A stretch of 64,000 bases of DNA, from the NCBI GenBank assembly GCA_027485835.1, contig JAIXQG010000002.1, positions 804,983 to 868,982 of the forward strand, read 5' to 3'. Positions 56,188-63,919 of this stretch are shown here, piece by piece. The position numbers were made by a program, and so were the translations under genes. This stretch comes from Alphaproteobacteria bacterium. Its GTDB lineage: Bacteria > Pseudomonadota > Alphaproteobacteria > UBA2136 > UBA6156. Under the pieces are notes generated by a model. That model did no database searches. It was not told where the DNA came from and saw nothing but the letters and a program-made list of their open reading frames with translations. How positions within the stretch are numbered: the first letter of the stretch is position 1; each line of letters begins with the position of its first letter.

Positions 56188-56714
56188 AGCGGCGGGGGAA
56201 ATTAGCCGCGGTTGGAGTGATTGTGGCGCTGTGCGGGCTGGCGGTGGCGTGGGATTGGTGGACGCACCGGCAAGCACCCGGTGACGCGGCGTTGGCGGGC
56301 GCGTTGCCGACGGCGGTTCAGGCTGAGGCGTTGGTGCCGTATGTGAACCCCGCGGCGCGTTATACCGTGGTGCATTTCTGGGCGACGTGGTGCCCGCCGT
56401 GCATGGTGGAAATGCCGAATGTGTTGGCGGCGTTGAAGGTGTTGCCGCCGGAGGTGGCGGTGACGATGGTGAGTTTGGACAACCCATCGCCTTCCGCCTT
56501 TTATACCAAAGAGCAGATTCGGCTGACAGAGCGCGCCGAGAGCTTGGTGAGCTGGGTGGATGACCCTGAGCAGGTGCGTGCCAAAGCCATTTTAGGCAAG
56601 GTGATGCTACCGACCACGCTGATTGTGGATGGTGTGACCGGACGCATTGTGCAGCAGGTGGACGGGCCGCTGAGTTGGGAACCGTTGCTCGGGGCGTTGG
56701 CGAAGCTGGATTGA
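56184..56714 (+). CDS. TlpA/ResA-like thiol-disulfide oxidoreductase
   Basis: A 176-residue thioredoxin-fold protein anchored by an N-terminal helix (about residues 8-26). The active site is FWATWCPPCMVEMP (Cys about 70 and 73), the CPPC type used to reduce the CxxCH cysteines of apocytochromes. The cis-Pro is in KVMLPTTLIVDG. It overlaps the CcsBA gene by 4 nt, as expected for the CcsX/ResA partner of System II. A small cytochrome c gene follows 44 bp later. A role in copper delivery, as for TlpA, is the main alternative. Confidence 0.88.
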   Translation: MKRRGKLAAVGVIVALCGLAVAWDWWTHRQAPGDAALAGALPTAVQAEALVPYVNPAARYTVVHFWATWCPPCMVEMPNVLAALKVLPPEVAVTMVSLDNPSPSAFYTKEQIRLTERAESLVSWVDDPEQVRAKAILGKVMLPTTLIVDGVTGRIVQQVDGPLSWEPLLGALAKLD

Positions 56715-56758
56715 TAGGTGTCAAAGCGCTATGCCGAGCGTTATGTTGGGATGGTGGC

Positions 56759-57136
56759 ATGACACGTTCTTTATATCTCTTTCTTACTTTGGTTTTGGCC
56801 GTGATGATGACGGCGACGGCGTGGGCGGATGCGGTAGTTGGCGAAAAGGTGTTTGCCAAGTGCAAGGTGTGCCACACCACGGCGAAGGGGGCGCCGAACA
56901 GGGTGGGGCCGAATTTGTTCGGGATTGTGGGCAAGGGGGTTGCCGAGAACACGACGTTTAAGTATTCGCCCGCGATGAGCGCGTTGAAGGGCAAGAAGAG
57001 CTGGACCGAGGCGGAGCTGGATGTGTATTTAAGCAACCCCAAAGCCAAGGTGGCGGGCACCAAAATGATTTTTGCGGGGCTGCCGAACAAGGCCGACCGC
57101 GACAACCTGATTGAGTGGTTGAAAACCCAGAAGTAG
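56759..57136 (+). CDS. Small soluble cytochrome c (class I)
   Basis: A 125-residue periplasmic cytochrome. Signal peptide is residues 1-23 (ending TATAWADA). The haem motif is KCKVCH (Cys35, Cys38, His39), followed by GPNLFGIVGKG and the axial Met in GTKMIFAGL (about residue 103), then a C-terminal DNLIEWLKTQ helix. It resembles the c2/c552 group. Placement right after the maturation genes and the oxidase suggests it feeds electrons to the cbb3 oxidase. Confidence 0.93.
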   Translation: MTRSLYLFLTLVLAVMMTATAWADAVVGEKVFAKCKVCHTTAKGAPNRVGPNLFGIVGKGVAENTTFKYSPAMSALKGKKSWTEAELDVYLSNPKAKVAGTKMIFAGLPNKADRDNLIEWLKTQK

Positions 57137-57226
57137 GCTTTTCTTACTGGACTGCATTTTTTGGATTCCTGACGTGACGGGACGCCCCTGTGCGCGCTAC
57201 ACTCGTCTATTAGGAAAGGGATTTCA

Positions 57227-58858
57227 TTGAGTGCTGTAGCTGTGGTGATGGTGTTGTTGGTGGCTGTGCTGGCCGCGAGCATTCTGACCCGTGCGCTGCG
57301 CCAGAAGATACCTTTGCCGCTTGTGCAGATTGCGATTGGCGTGTTGGTGGGTATGGTGCCCAGCCTGCGCGTGGATTTTGACCCGCAGTTGTTCTTTTTA
57401 TTGTTTTTACCGCCGCTGCTGTTCTTGGATGGTTGGCGGATACCCAAGGCGGATTTGTTTCGGGACTCACGTCCGATTCTGGCGCTTTCCTTCGGGCTGG
57501 TGATTTTTACCATCGGGGGGATTGCGCTGCTACTGACGTGGATGGTGCCGAACATGCCGCTGGTGATTGCGATTGCGATTGCGGCGGTGTTGTCTCCGAC
57601 CGACCCCGTGGCGTTTTCGGCGATGGCCAGCCGCACACCGCTGCCGAAGCGGTTGCTGCATATTCTGGAAGGTGAGTCGCTTCTGAATGACGCCACCGGT
57701 TTGGTGTTCTTCCGGTTTGCGGTGGCGGCCGCGATGACGGGGAGTTTCTCGGTGCTGGAGGGGGCGGGTACGTTTGTGTATCTGGCCGTTGGCGGGGTGG
57801 CGATTGGCTTTGGGGTGACGCGCGGGATTATTAGTGCCAAGGCGTGGGCCAGCCGCCGGTTTGGCGAAGAACCCGGGGTGCAGACCCTGATTAGCTTGCT
57901 GATGCCGTTTGTGGCGTATATGGCGGCGGAGAGCGTGCATTGCTCGGGTATCTTGGCGGCTGTGGCGGCGGGTGTGACGATGGGGATGATGGAGTTCCGT
58001 GGTACGACCGTGTTGGCCATTACGCGCCTGCGCCGCAATGCGGTGTGGGATACGGTGCAGTATGCGCTGAACGGGTTTATTTTCGTGCTGTTGGGTGGGC
58101 AATTTCCGGCCATTCTGGGAAAGGCGATTGATGGCTTGGGCGAGTTTGGGGACACGACGTTACTGCTGTTAGCGGCGTATGTGCTGGCGGTGACCGCTGG
58201 CATGCTGGTGCTGCGCTTTGTGTGGGTGTGGATGATGTTCCAGATTGCGTACTTCCGCCGCGGGTTGGCGCGCCGTGCCAGTGATAAGACGGATTTCCGG
58301 CTGATGGCGGTGTTGTCTCTGGCCGGTGTGCGTGGGGCCATTACGTTGGCCGGTGTGATGACGTTGCCGTGGTTTTTGAGCGATGGGTCGTTGTTCCCTC
58401 ACCGCGACTTGGCCGTATTGCTGGCGTGTGGAGTGATTGTGCTTTCGATGATAGTGGCCACCTTTGTGCTGCCGTATGCGTTGAAGGGTTTGACGGCGCT
58501 GCCGGACGGCAGTGCGCGCGTGCGGGCTGAGCGGGTGCGTAAGGTAACGGCGATGGCGGCGATTAAGGCGATTGAGAAGGCGCAGCATAAAATGGCTGAC
58601 GGGCGGACCGATGCCGACCTGTACAACGAGGCCGCGGCGCATGTGATGGAATATTACCGGTTGCGGATTTTCAAGAACATCCGTGAAGATTCCCACGCCA
58701 TTGCCATGAAAATGGAACGGGTTGAGCGCGAGTTGGCACTTGTTGGGTTGAAGGCGGAACGGGCCGAAATTTACCGTATGACGAATGACAAAAAAATTGA
58801 TGAGCTGACGGCGCGCCGCCTTGTGGCGGAAGTGGATTTGATGGAAGCCCGCCTGTAG
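57227..58858 (+). CDS. CPA1-family Na+(K+)/H+ antiporter
   Basis: A 543-residue inner-membrane antiporter of the NhaP/CPA1 family. About twelve helices lie in residues 1-425. The family motifs are VLSPTDPVAFSAMASRTPLP (about residues 121-140), the ion-binding LEGESLLNDATGLVFF, then HCSGILAAVAAGV and LAGVRGAITLAGVMTLPW. A C-terminal cytoplasmic helical region of about 115 residues is rich in Arg, Lys and Glu. The start is TTG at 57227, with AGGAAAGGG 6 nt upstream. It exchanges monovalent cations for protons; the preferred ion cannot be told. It stands alone between the cytochrome c and the BON-OmpA gene. Confidence 0.92.
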   Translation: MSAVAVVMVLLVAVLAASILTRALRQKIPLPLVQIAIGVLVGMVPSLRVDFDPQLFFLLFLPPLLFLDGWRIPKADLFRDSRPILALSFGLVIFTIGGIALLLTWMVPNMPLVIAIAIAAVLSPTDPVAFSAMASRTPLPKRLLHILEGESLLNDATGLVFFRFAVAAAMTGSFSVLEGAGTFVYLAVGGVAIGFGVTRGIISAKAWASRRFGEEPGVQTLISLLMPFVAYMAAESVHCSGILAAVAAGVTMGMMEFRGTTVLAITRLRRNAVWDTVQYALNGFIFVLLGGQFPAILGKAIDGLGEFGDTTLLLLAAYVLAVTAGMLVLRFVWVWMMFQIAYFRRGLARRASDKTDFRLMAVLSLAGVRGAITLAGVMTLPWFLSDGSLFPHRDLAVLLACGVIVLSMIVATFVLPYALKGLTALPDGSARVRAERVRKVTAMAAIKAIEKAQHKMADGRTDADLYNEAAAHVMEYYRLRIFKNIREDSHAIAMKMERVERELALVGLKAERAEIYRMTNDKKIDELTARRLVAEVDLMEARL

Positions 58859-58980
58859 CCACGCTTACCCGAAGAGCGGTGCCGCTTGCTTGGGCAGGGG
58901 TGTTGCTCTTTTATCGTAACTTTGCATACTGCACGCATACAGATTGTTGTATCTGAGATGATATTTGGGGAGAGAATGAC

Positions 58981-60447
58981 ATGAGTCGACTTTTGCTGAC
59001 CGCCGCCGTATTGGCTGTGCTGGTTTATACTATGGTGTTAGGCGTGCAGTGGCTCAGCCCACGCATTGAACAGGACATTGCAGGCCGCGTGACCACGGGC
59101 TTAGCGGAACAAGGCCTGCTGTGGGCTGATGTGGACGTGAAGGGCCGCGACGTTGTGCTGCGCGGTGAAGCTCCGACGGCTGAAGACAAGGCCAAGGCTG
59201 TGAATGTAGCGACCCGCGTATTTGGGGTTTCTAATGTACAAGACCAGTTGACCGTTGCCGGTGAAGTGAGTGGCAGTGCGGTTGTTTCCGGTACGGCGGT
59301 GGCTCCGGTTAAGCAAGAAGCGACGAAGGTGGCTGCACCTGCCGTGGATTACACGCTGACCATTCTGAAGGCGGGTGAGTCTGTCGCGTTTGAAGGGAAT
59401 GTTCCGGATGAGGCTTCGAAGAAGGTTCTGATTGAGCTGGCGGCCAACCGTTACGGTATTGAGAATGTCGATGGTACCAAGCTGGTGGTTGTGGAGGGGG
59501 CTCCGGCCGGCTGGCGCAGCGCCGTGGGTGCCGTGCTGATGCATATCTCTAACTTGGAACAAGCCAATGTGGTTGTGAATGGCACCGAAGTGATGATTTC
59601 CGGCACTGTGATCGACAAGGAATACTCGGACAAGATGGAAGCTGATGTGAACCAGGTTCTGCCCAAGGAATATAAAGTAGCCTTTGCCGTGGATGTAGTG
59701 ACCCCGACTGTTGCGGTGGACGTGGAGCCTGCTGCGGGTGAAGAAACTGCTGCTGCCAGCAGCTGCGATATGGCCGAAGCTGAGAAGCAGGTGCTATTGT
59801 TCGGGTTTGATAAGGCTGACCTGACGGCTGAGCACGCCACCCAATTGAAGGTTGTGGAAAAGGCCTTGGAAGCCTGTGCTAGCGAAAAAATGGTGATTGC
59901 CGGTTTTACCGACGTGACCGGTAGCAAGCTGTACAACAAGTGGCTTAGCCAACAGCGTGCCGAAGCTACTCAGCGCAAGCTGATGCGTGACGGTGTGGCC
60001 AAGGACCGCCTGCGTGCCGTGGGTTATGGCGACCTGCACCCGGTGGCTGAGAACAAGACCCGTGAGGGCCGTGCCAAGAACCGCCGTGTGGAATTCCATG
60101 CCGGTGCTGAGCTGCCCTACGCCGAAGGCGCGATGGAGAGCAAGAAGGCTGCTGCCAAAGCGGAACCCAAGGCTGCTGAGGTAAAGGTTGAGGCTGCCAA
60201 GAGTGTATCTACCACTTCTACCACCGAGCAAAAGGTTGAGGCTTTGAAGGTAGAGGCGAAAAAGGTAGTTGAAACCGTTAAGGTGAAGACCGTCAGCGCC
60301 ACCCAAACCGTGGTGGAAAAGGTGGATGCTGCGGTAGTGGAACCGGCTGCTGGTGCGGTAGATGCCGCGACTGAAAAGGCCTCGGTCATCGCCAAGCCCT
60401 GGTGGGCCAGCAAGAGTGTAAGTGAAACGGCTGTTGAAGTTAAGTAG
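58981..60447 (+). CDS. Envelope protein with BON-like and OmpA domains and a long Lys/Ala tail
   Basis: A 488-residue protein anchored by an N-terminal helix (about residues 5-23). Two to three BON-like domains (about 35-90, 120-170 and 180-240) come first. Then an OmpA peptidoglycan-binding domain (about 262-380) has LLFGFDKADLTAEH, NKWLSQQRAEATQRKLM and GYGDLHPVAENKT...NRRVEF. Mycobacterial ArfA has the same BON-OmpA order. The last 100 residues are a low-complexity Lys/Ala/Val/Glu repeat (AAAKAEPKAAEVKVEAAK), not usual for the family. It probably links the inner membrane to the cell wall. A terminator follows at 60462. Confidence 0.85.
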   Translation: MSRLLLTAAVLAVLVYTMVLGVQWLSPRIEQDIAGRVTTGLAEQGLLWADVDVKGRDVVLRGEAPTAEDKAKAVNVATRVFGVSNVQDQLTVAGEVSGSAVVSGTAVAPVKQEATKVAAPAVDYTLTILKAGESVAFEGNVPDEASKKVLIELAANRYGIENVDGTKLVVVEGAPAGWRSAVGAVLMHISNLEQANVVVNGTEVMISGTVIDKEYSDKMEADVNQVLPKEYKVAFAVDVVTPTVAVDVEPAAGEETAAASSCDMAEAEKQVLLFGFDKADLTAEHATQLKVVEKALEACASEKMVIAGFTDVTGSKLYNKWLSQQRAEATQRKLMRDGVAKDRLRAVGYGDLHPVAENKTREGRAKNRRVEFHAGAELPYAEGAMESKKAAAKAEPKAAEVKVEAAKSVSTTSTTEQKVEALKVEAKKVVETVKVKTVSATQTVVEKVDAAVVEPAAGAVDAATEKASVIAKPWWASKSVSETAVEVK

Positions 60448-60461
60448 CTTAAAAGAATATC

Positions 60462-60487
60462 AAAATGGGCTTTAGCCCATTTTTTTT
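60462..60487 (+). terminator. Terminator after the BON-OmpA gene
   Basis: A 9-bp stem (AAAATGGGC and GCCCATTTT) with loop TTTA and a T8 run lies 14 bp after the stop codon. It separates this gene from the UmuD-like gene. Confidence 0.88.
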
Positions 60488-60508
60488 GATATTTGTGCAT
60501 AATTAATG

Positions 60509-60537
60509 TTGACGAGTTTGATATGTGTGCGAATATA
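60509..60537 (+). promoter_or_regulatory. Candidate promoter of the UmuD-like gene
   Basis: TTGACG (60509-60514) and AATATA (60532-60537) are 17 bp apart, and the -10 ends 5 nt before the ATG, predicting a leaderless transcript. No LexA box is obvious here. Confidence 0.35.
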
Positions 60538-60542
60538 CCTGC

Positions 60543-61058
60543 ATGACACGAGGCGGAAAACGAATTGGAGCTGGTCGTCCTAAAGGGACGGGCAAGTTTG
60601 GTGAACCTACTGTACCGGTACGCGTACCTGTAAGTTTGGTGGGGGATGTGGCTGAATTTGTCGACCTGAAAGGGCGCGGACTGCCGTTGTATTCCTCTAT
60701 GGTGCGGGCAGGGATGCCGACCATGGCGGATGACCACAGCGATGAGCGTTTGGACCTACACAAATACGTTGTGCATCATCCGGACAGTACGTTTTTTGTG
60801 CGGGTTCAAGGCGATAGCATGATCAATGCATCGATTCATGAAGGTGACATTCTGGTCGTAGACCGCAGTGTAGAGCCGCGTGAAAACAGCATTGTGATTG
60901 CCGTACTGGATGGTGACCTGACCGTGAAGCGCCTGCGTCGTAAAAACGGCCAGGTAGAGCTGGTGCCGGAGAATGATCGGTATCCGGTGATCAAGGTGGG
61001 ACCGGAGCAGAGTTTCAGGATTTGGGGCACCGTAACGACTGTGGTGCACCGGGTTTAA
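60543..61058 (+). CDS. umuD: UmuD-like autoproteolytic protein with basic N-terminal extension
   Basis: A 171-residue S24-family protein. The cleavage site is A56-G57 in VRAGMPT. The catalytic dyad is Ser92 (GDSM) and Lys129 (TVKRL), both with the family spacing. The PADDxxDxRLDL-like stretch before the peptidase is UmuD-type. Unlike E. coli UmuD it has an N-terminal segment with RGGKRIGAGRPKG, a basic motif that could bind DNA; a LexA-like repressor role is an alternative. No umuC gene is adjacent, so the polymerase partner, if any, is elsewhere. Start at 60543 lacks a ribosome binding site. Confidence 0.8.
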   Translation: MTRGGKRIGAGRPKGTGKFGEPTVPVRVPVSLVGDVAEFVDLKGRGLPLYSSMVRAGMPTMADDHSDERLDLHKYVVHHPDSTFFVRVQGDSMINASIHEGDILVVDRSVEPRENSIVIAVLDGDLTVKRLRRKNGQVELVPENDRYPVIKVGPEQSFRIWGTVTTVVHRV

Positions 61059-61174
61059 CTGACCTTTTTGCATACTAGATATAGGACGTTTACTGCGCGG
61101 CAGAGCTGTGCTTTTGCCGACAGGGAACCAAGATTAATTTCACGATTTACTTAAACTTAATAAGAAGGAAACAG

Positions 61175-61339
61175 ATGATGACTCAGGTATTCGTTGCGGC
61201 GTGGATTGGTGTGACCGTGGGATGGATTGGCTTTGGTTGGGCGTTGGAAGAGGCTCCGGGTGAGATGCGCATGGCAGCTGTGAGCCAGCAGCAGGAACTT
61301 AACTTGGCAAGCGACGTTGCAAAAAGTAAGGATGCCTAA
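61175..61339 (+). CDS. Small single-pass membrane protein (54 aa)
   Basis: A 54-residue frame begins with two consecutive ATG codons (61175 and 61178) after a good AGAAGGAA site. It has one hydrophobic helix (about residues 4-24, with two Trp and several Gly) and a hydrophilic C-terminal half rich in Ala, Gln and Glu. No family is recognised. The strong ribosome binding site and the neat gap to the next frames support translation. Confidence 0.55.
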   Translation: MMTQVFVAAWIGVTVGWIGFGWALEEAPGEMRMAAVSQQQELNLASDVAKSKDA

Positions 61340-61389
61340 CAAACGCTGTTAGGACTGACTCATAACACTACAAGGGGAGGGCACGGAGG

Positions 61390-61476
61390 ATGTTATTCAC
61401 AGTAGCAATTGAAGCTGGCGCGTGGTTGCGCGATGTTATGACACACTGGCAGGAGCATGAGGATTACCATGGTTGA
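61390..61476 (+). CDS. Putative 28-aa peptide
   Basis: ATG at 61390 opens a 28-codon frame that ends in TGA at 61474-61476, overlapping the start of the next gene by 8 nt. AAGGGGAGGG lies about 8 nt upstream and GGAGG directly before the ATG. The peptide has a short amphipathic front (MLFTVAIEAGAWLRDV) and an acidic, His-containing end. It may be a real small protein or a leader that couples translation to the gene at 61469. Confidence 0.4.
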   Translation: MLFTVAIEAGAWLRDVMTHWQEHEDYHG

Positions 61477-61933
61477 GACACACGAACACAATGGCTTTAC
61501 GCAGGGGCGTGATGTGCCTTTGGCGGTAAGGGATTTGCTGGATGAACTAATTCATGTGCAGGTGCTTGTGGAGGCATTGCCGGGACCGCGGCTGCATCAG
61601 GACCATGATTTTACGGGTGAGACCGAGGATTTGTCGGTACTGAAAAGCTGGTTGAGTGAACTGATTTGGGTGCCTTACTGGGGGCAGCCTGCGGGCGCGG
61701 ACAAGCCGATGCTGTTTTTAGGTGGCCGTGACCCTTGGATTGAGACGCTGGACTTGCGTGTGTGGGAGATTTTAAGTGCGTTGGCGCGGGAAGCGGGTTG
61801 CCAGCTGGTGGGCCGTGGTTCGGTGAGCCCGGAAGCGCATGAGTTAGACGAAATTCGCGACGTATTACCGCCGATTGCGGCGGCCCATGGATGGGTGTTC
61901 GCTAATGGATTGGATAAGGCAGGAGTCCAATAG
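61469..61933 (+). CDS. Hypothetical cytoplasmic protein
   Basis: A 154-residue acidic protein, start chosen at 61469 because GAGGA stands 5 nt before it; a start at 61457 is less well spaced. No domain is recognised. The sequence looks globular, with three segments rich in Leu/Trp (LLDELIHVQVLVEAL, LKSWLSELIWVPYWG, VWEILSALAREAGCQL) and one Cys. It has no signal peptide. It overlaps the 28-codon frame upstream and ends at a terminator shared with glmS. Neighbours give no clear clue to function. Confidence 0.6.
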   Translation: MVETHEHNGFTQGRDVPLAVRDLLDELIHVQVLVEALPGPRLHQDHDFTGETEDLSVLKSWLSELIWVPYWGQPAGADKPMLFLGGRDPWIETLDLRVWEILSALAREAGCQLVGRGSVSPEAHELDEIRDVLPPIAAAHGWVFANGLDKAGVQ

Positions 61934-61934
61934 A

Positions 61935-61961
61935 AAGAGGCCCGTGATGGGCCTCTTTTTT
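61935..61961. terminator. Bidirectional terminator between 61469 gene and glmS
   Basis: GAGGCCC and GGGCCTC pair in a 7-bp GC-rich stem, extended by A/T pairs into a T6 run. It lies between convergent genes, 1 bp after one stop codon and 2 bp before the other. Confidence 0.8.
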
Positions 61962-61963
61962 GA

Positions 61964-63817
61964 TTATTCCACGGTGACGGACTTGGCGAGGTTGCGGGGT
62001 TGGTCGACGTCTGTCCCTTTTGCTGTGGCCGTGAGGTAGGCGAGGAGTTGGAGGGGCACGGTGAAGACCATTGGCGCGATGAAGGCGGGGACGGTGGGGA
62101 CCGTGATGAGATGCATTTTGTCGCGGCTGGCGGAATCCAGCTTCGCAATCCCTTCGGCGTCGGTCACCAGAATGATCTGGCCGTGGCGGGCTTCGACTTC
62201 TTTTAGGTTGCTGACTGTTTTTTCAAACAGGCCGTCGGTGGAGGTGGCGAGGTTGACGACGGGGAGAGATTTGTCGACCAGCGCAATGGGGCCGTGTTTC
62301 ATTTCTCCGCTGGCGTAGGCTTCGGCGTGGATGTAGGCGATTTCCTTGATTTTAAGGGCACCTTCGAACGCGATGGGGGCCAAGCTGCCGCGGCCGAGGT
62401 AGAGCATGCTGCCGGTTTCCAGCAACTTTTCGGTCAGCTCTTCCAGCGGTTTGGTGGTGGCGATTTGCGAGCTGAGGAAGGCGGGGAGGGTACGCAGCGC
62501 GCGGGAGGCTTCGAGGATCTCGGCAGCTGCTTGGCCTTTGGCGCCTGCCAGTTGCAGAGCGAAGAGGCCGAGGGCGACGGACATCGCCATAAAGGCCTTG
62601 GTGCTGGCAACGGCAATTTCGCGGCCCGCCATCAGATCGACCACCGCATCCGCCGCCCGGGCCATGCTGCTGGTGGTGACGTTGGTGAAGACGAGGATGT
62701 TTTGACCTGCGGCTTTGGCGTGCTCTAATGCCGCCAGAGTGTCGGCGGTTTCTCCCGATTGGGACACGGCGATGAAGAGGCCGCCTTTTTGGTAGGGCGG
62801 GTTGCGGTAGCGGAATTCCGACGCCACCTCGACATTGACCGGAATGCGGGCGAATTGTTCGATATAGTGCTTACCGATGAGCGAGGCGTAGTAGGCGGTG
62901 CCGCAGGCGATGATGTTGATATGGGTGATGCCCGCGAGGTTGAGACCTTGTAATGGCAGTACGGGGGAGAGGTCGACCGGGTTGGTGTAGCTTTGCAGCA
63001 GGCGCGAGACGACGGCGGGTTGCTCGTGGATTTCCTTCAGCATGAAGTGTTTGAAGCCGTTTTTACCGGCGAGGTCGGTGGTGAGGTCGAGCACTTTGAC
63101 CGGACGGTCTACCGGCTTGCCTTTGCCGTCGAGAATGCTGACGCCTTTGGGGGTGATGGTGGCGATGTCGTCGTCTTCTAGGAAGATAAACTTGCTTGTG
63201 AGTCCTGCGAGGGCGAGGGGGTCGGACGCCAGATAATTAGCTCCTTCGCCGACGCCGACACATAGCGGGGCGCCGCGGCGGGTGCCGGTGAGGACGTCCG
63301 GCTGGTCTTCCTGCATCACTACAAACGCGAAGCTGCCGCGGAACTTTTGGGTGGCGGCGTGGACGGCTTGGGGCAGGGTTTCCGCGCTGCGCTCGAGCGC
63401 TGTGGCGATGACGTAGGGGATGGTTTCGGTATCGGTTTGCGAGTGGAAGGTGGCGCCGAGTTGGCCGAGTTCGGCGCGGAGTTCCTGATAGTTCTCGATA
63501 ATGCCGTTATGCACCACGGCGAGCTTGTGCTTGCCCATGTGGCCGATGTGCGGGTGGGCGTTGGCGGTGGTGGGGGCGCCGTGGGTGGCCCAGCGCGTGT
63601 GGCCGATACCGGTGGTGGCGGATTGGAGGGGGTTGGTCTCGGTTTCGGTCACCAAAGCTTGCAGTTTGCCGACGGCGCGGCGGAGCTCGATACTGCCGGA
63701 GGAGTTGAGGGTGGCGATACCGGCGCTGTCGTAGCCGCGGTATTCCAGCCGTTGCAAGCCGGTGAGGACGATGTCCTTCGCGCTTGGGTTACTGACGACG
63801 CCGACGATGCCACACAT
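61964..63817 (-). CDS. glmS: Glutamine-fructose-6-phosphate aminotransferase
   Basis: GlmS makes glucosamine 6-phosphate from fructose 6-phosphate and glutamine, the first step of UDP-GlcNAc synthesis for peptidoglycan and LPS. The 617-residue protein has the N-terminal glutaminase with catalytic Cys2 (MCGIVGVVSN), RWATHGAPT and GIIENYQ, and two SIS isomerase domains (ACGTAYYASLIGK and YLGRGSLAPIAFEGALKIKE). It ends in the standard KSVTVE. Full length, no insert. It lies 102 bp after a partial gene that could be glmU, a frequent partner; no glmS riboswitch is seen. Confidence 0.97.
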   Translation of the reverse strand: MCGIVGVVSNPSAKDIVLTGLQRLEYRGYDSAGIATLNSSGSIELRRAVGKLQALVTETETNPLQSATTGIGHTRWATHGAPTTANAHPHIGHMGKHKLAVVHNGIIENYQELRAELGQLGATFHSQTDTETIPYVIATALERSAETLPQAVHAATQKFRGSFAFVVMQEDQPDVLTGTRRGAPLCVGVGEGANYLASDPLALAGLTSKFIFLEDDDIATITPKGVSILDGKGKPVDRPVKVLDLTTDLAGKNGFKHFMLKEIHEQPAVVSRLLQSYTNPVDLSPVLPLQGLNLAGITHINIIACGTAYYASLIGKHYIEQFARIPVNVEVASEFRYRNPPYQKGGLFIAVSQSGETADTLAALEHAKAAGQNILVFTNVTTSSMARAADAVVDLMAGREIAVASTKAFMAMSVALGLFALQLAGAKGQAAAEILEASRALRTLPAFLSSQIATTKPLEELTEKLLETGSMLYLGRGSLAPIAFEGALKIKEIAYIHAEAYASGEMKHGPIALVDKSLPVVNLATSTDGLFEKTVSNLKEVEARHGQIILVTDAEGIAKLDSASRDKMHLITVPTVPAFIAPMVFTVPLQLLAYLTATAKGTDVDQPRNLAKSVTVE

Positions 63818-63919
63818 ATGTAATTCTCCCCTTTTGATGGGTTATTCTAACAGATGGTGGGGGGTGGAAAAGGGCTAGCTGGTACGGGGGCGGGGTTTGT
63901 GCCTGTTAGGTGGGCAGGG

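Noticed and set aside
55822-58341. Leftward frame (839 codons) opposite ccsBA, the thioredoxin, cytochrome c and antiporter genes
   Set aside because: It spans four well-supported genes on the other strand; composition is low-complexity Ser/Pro/Ala/Thr, typical of an antisense frame in GC-rich DNA.
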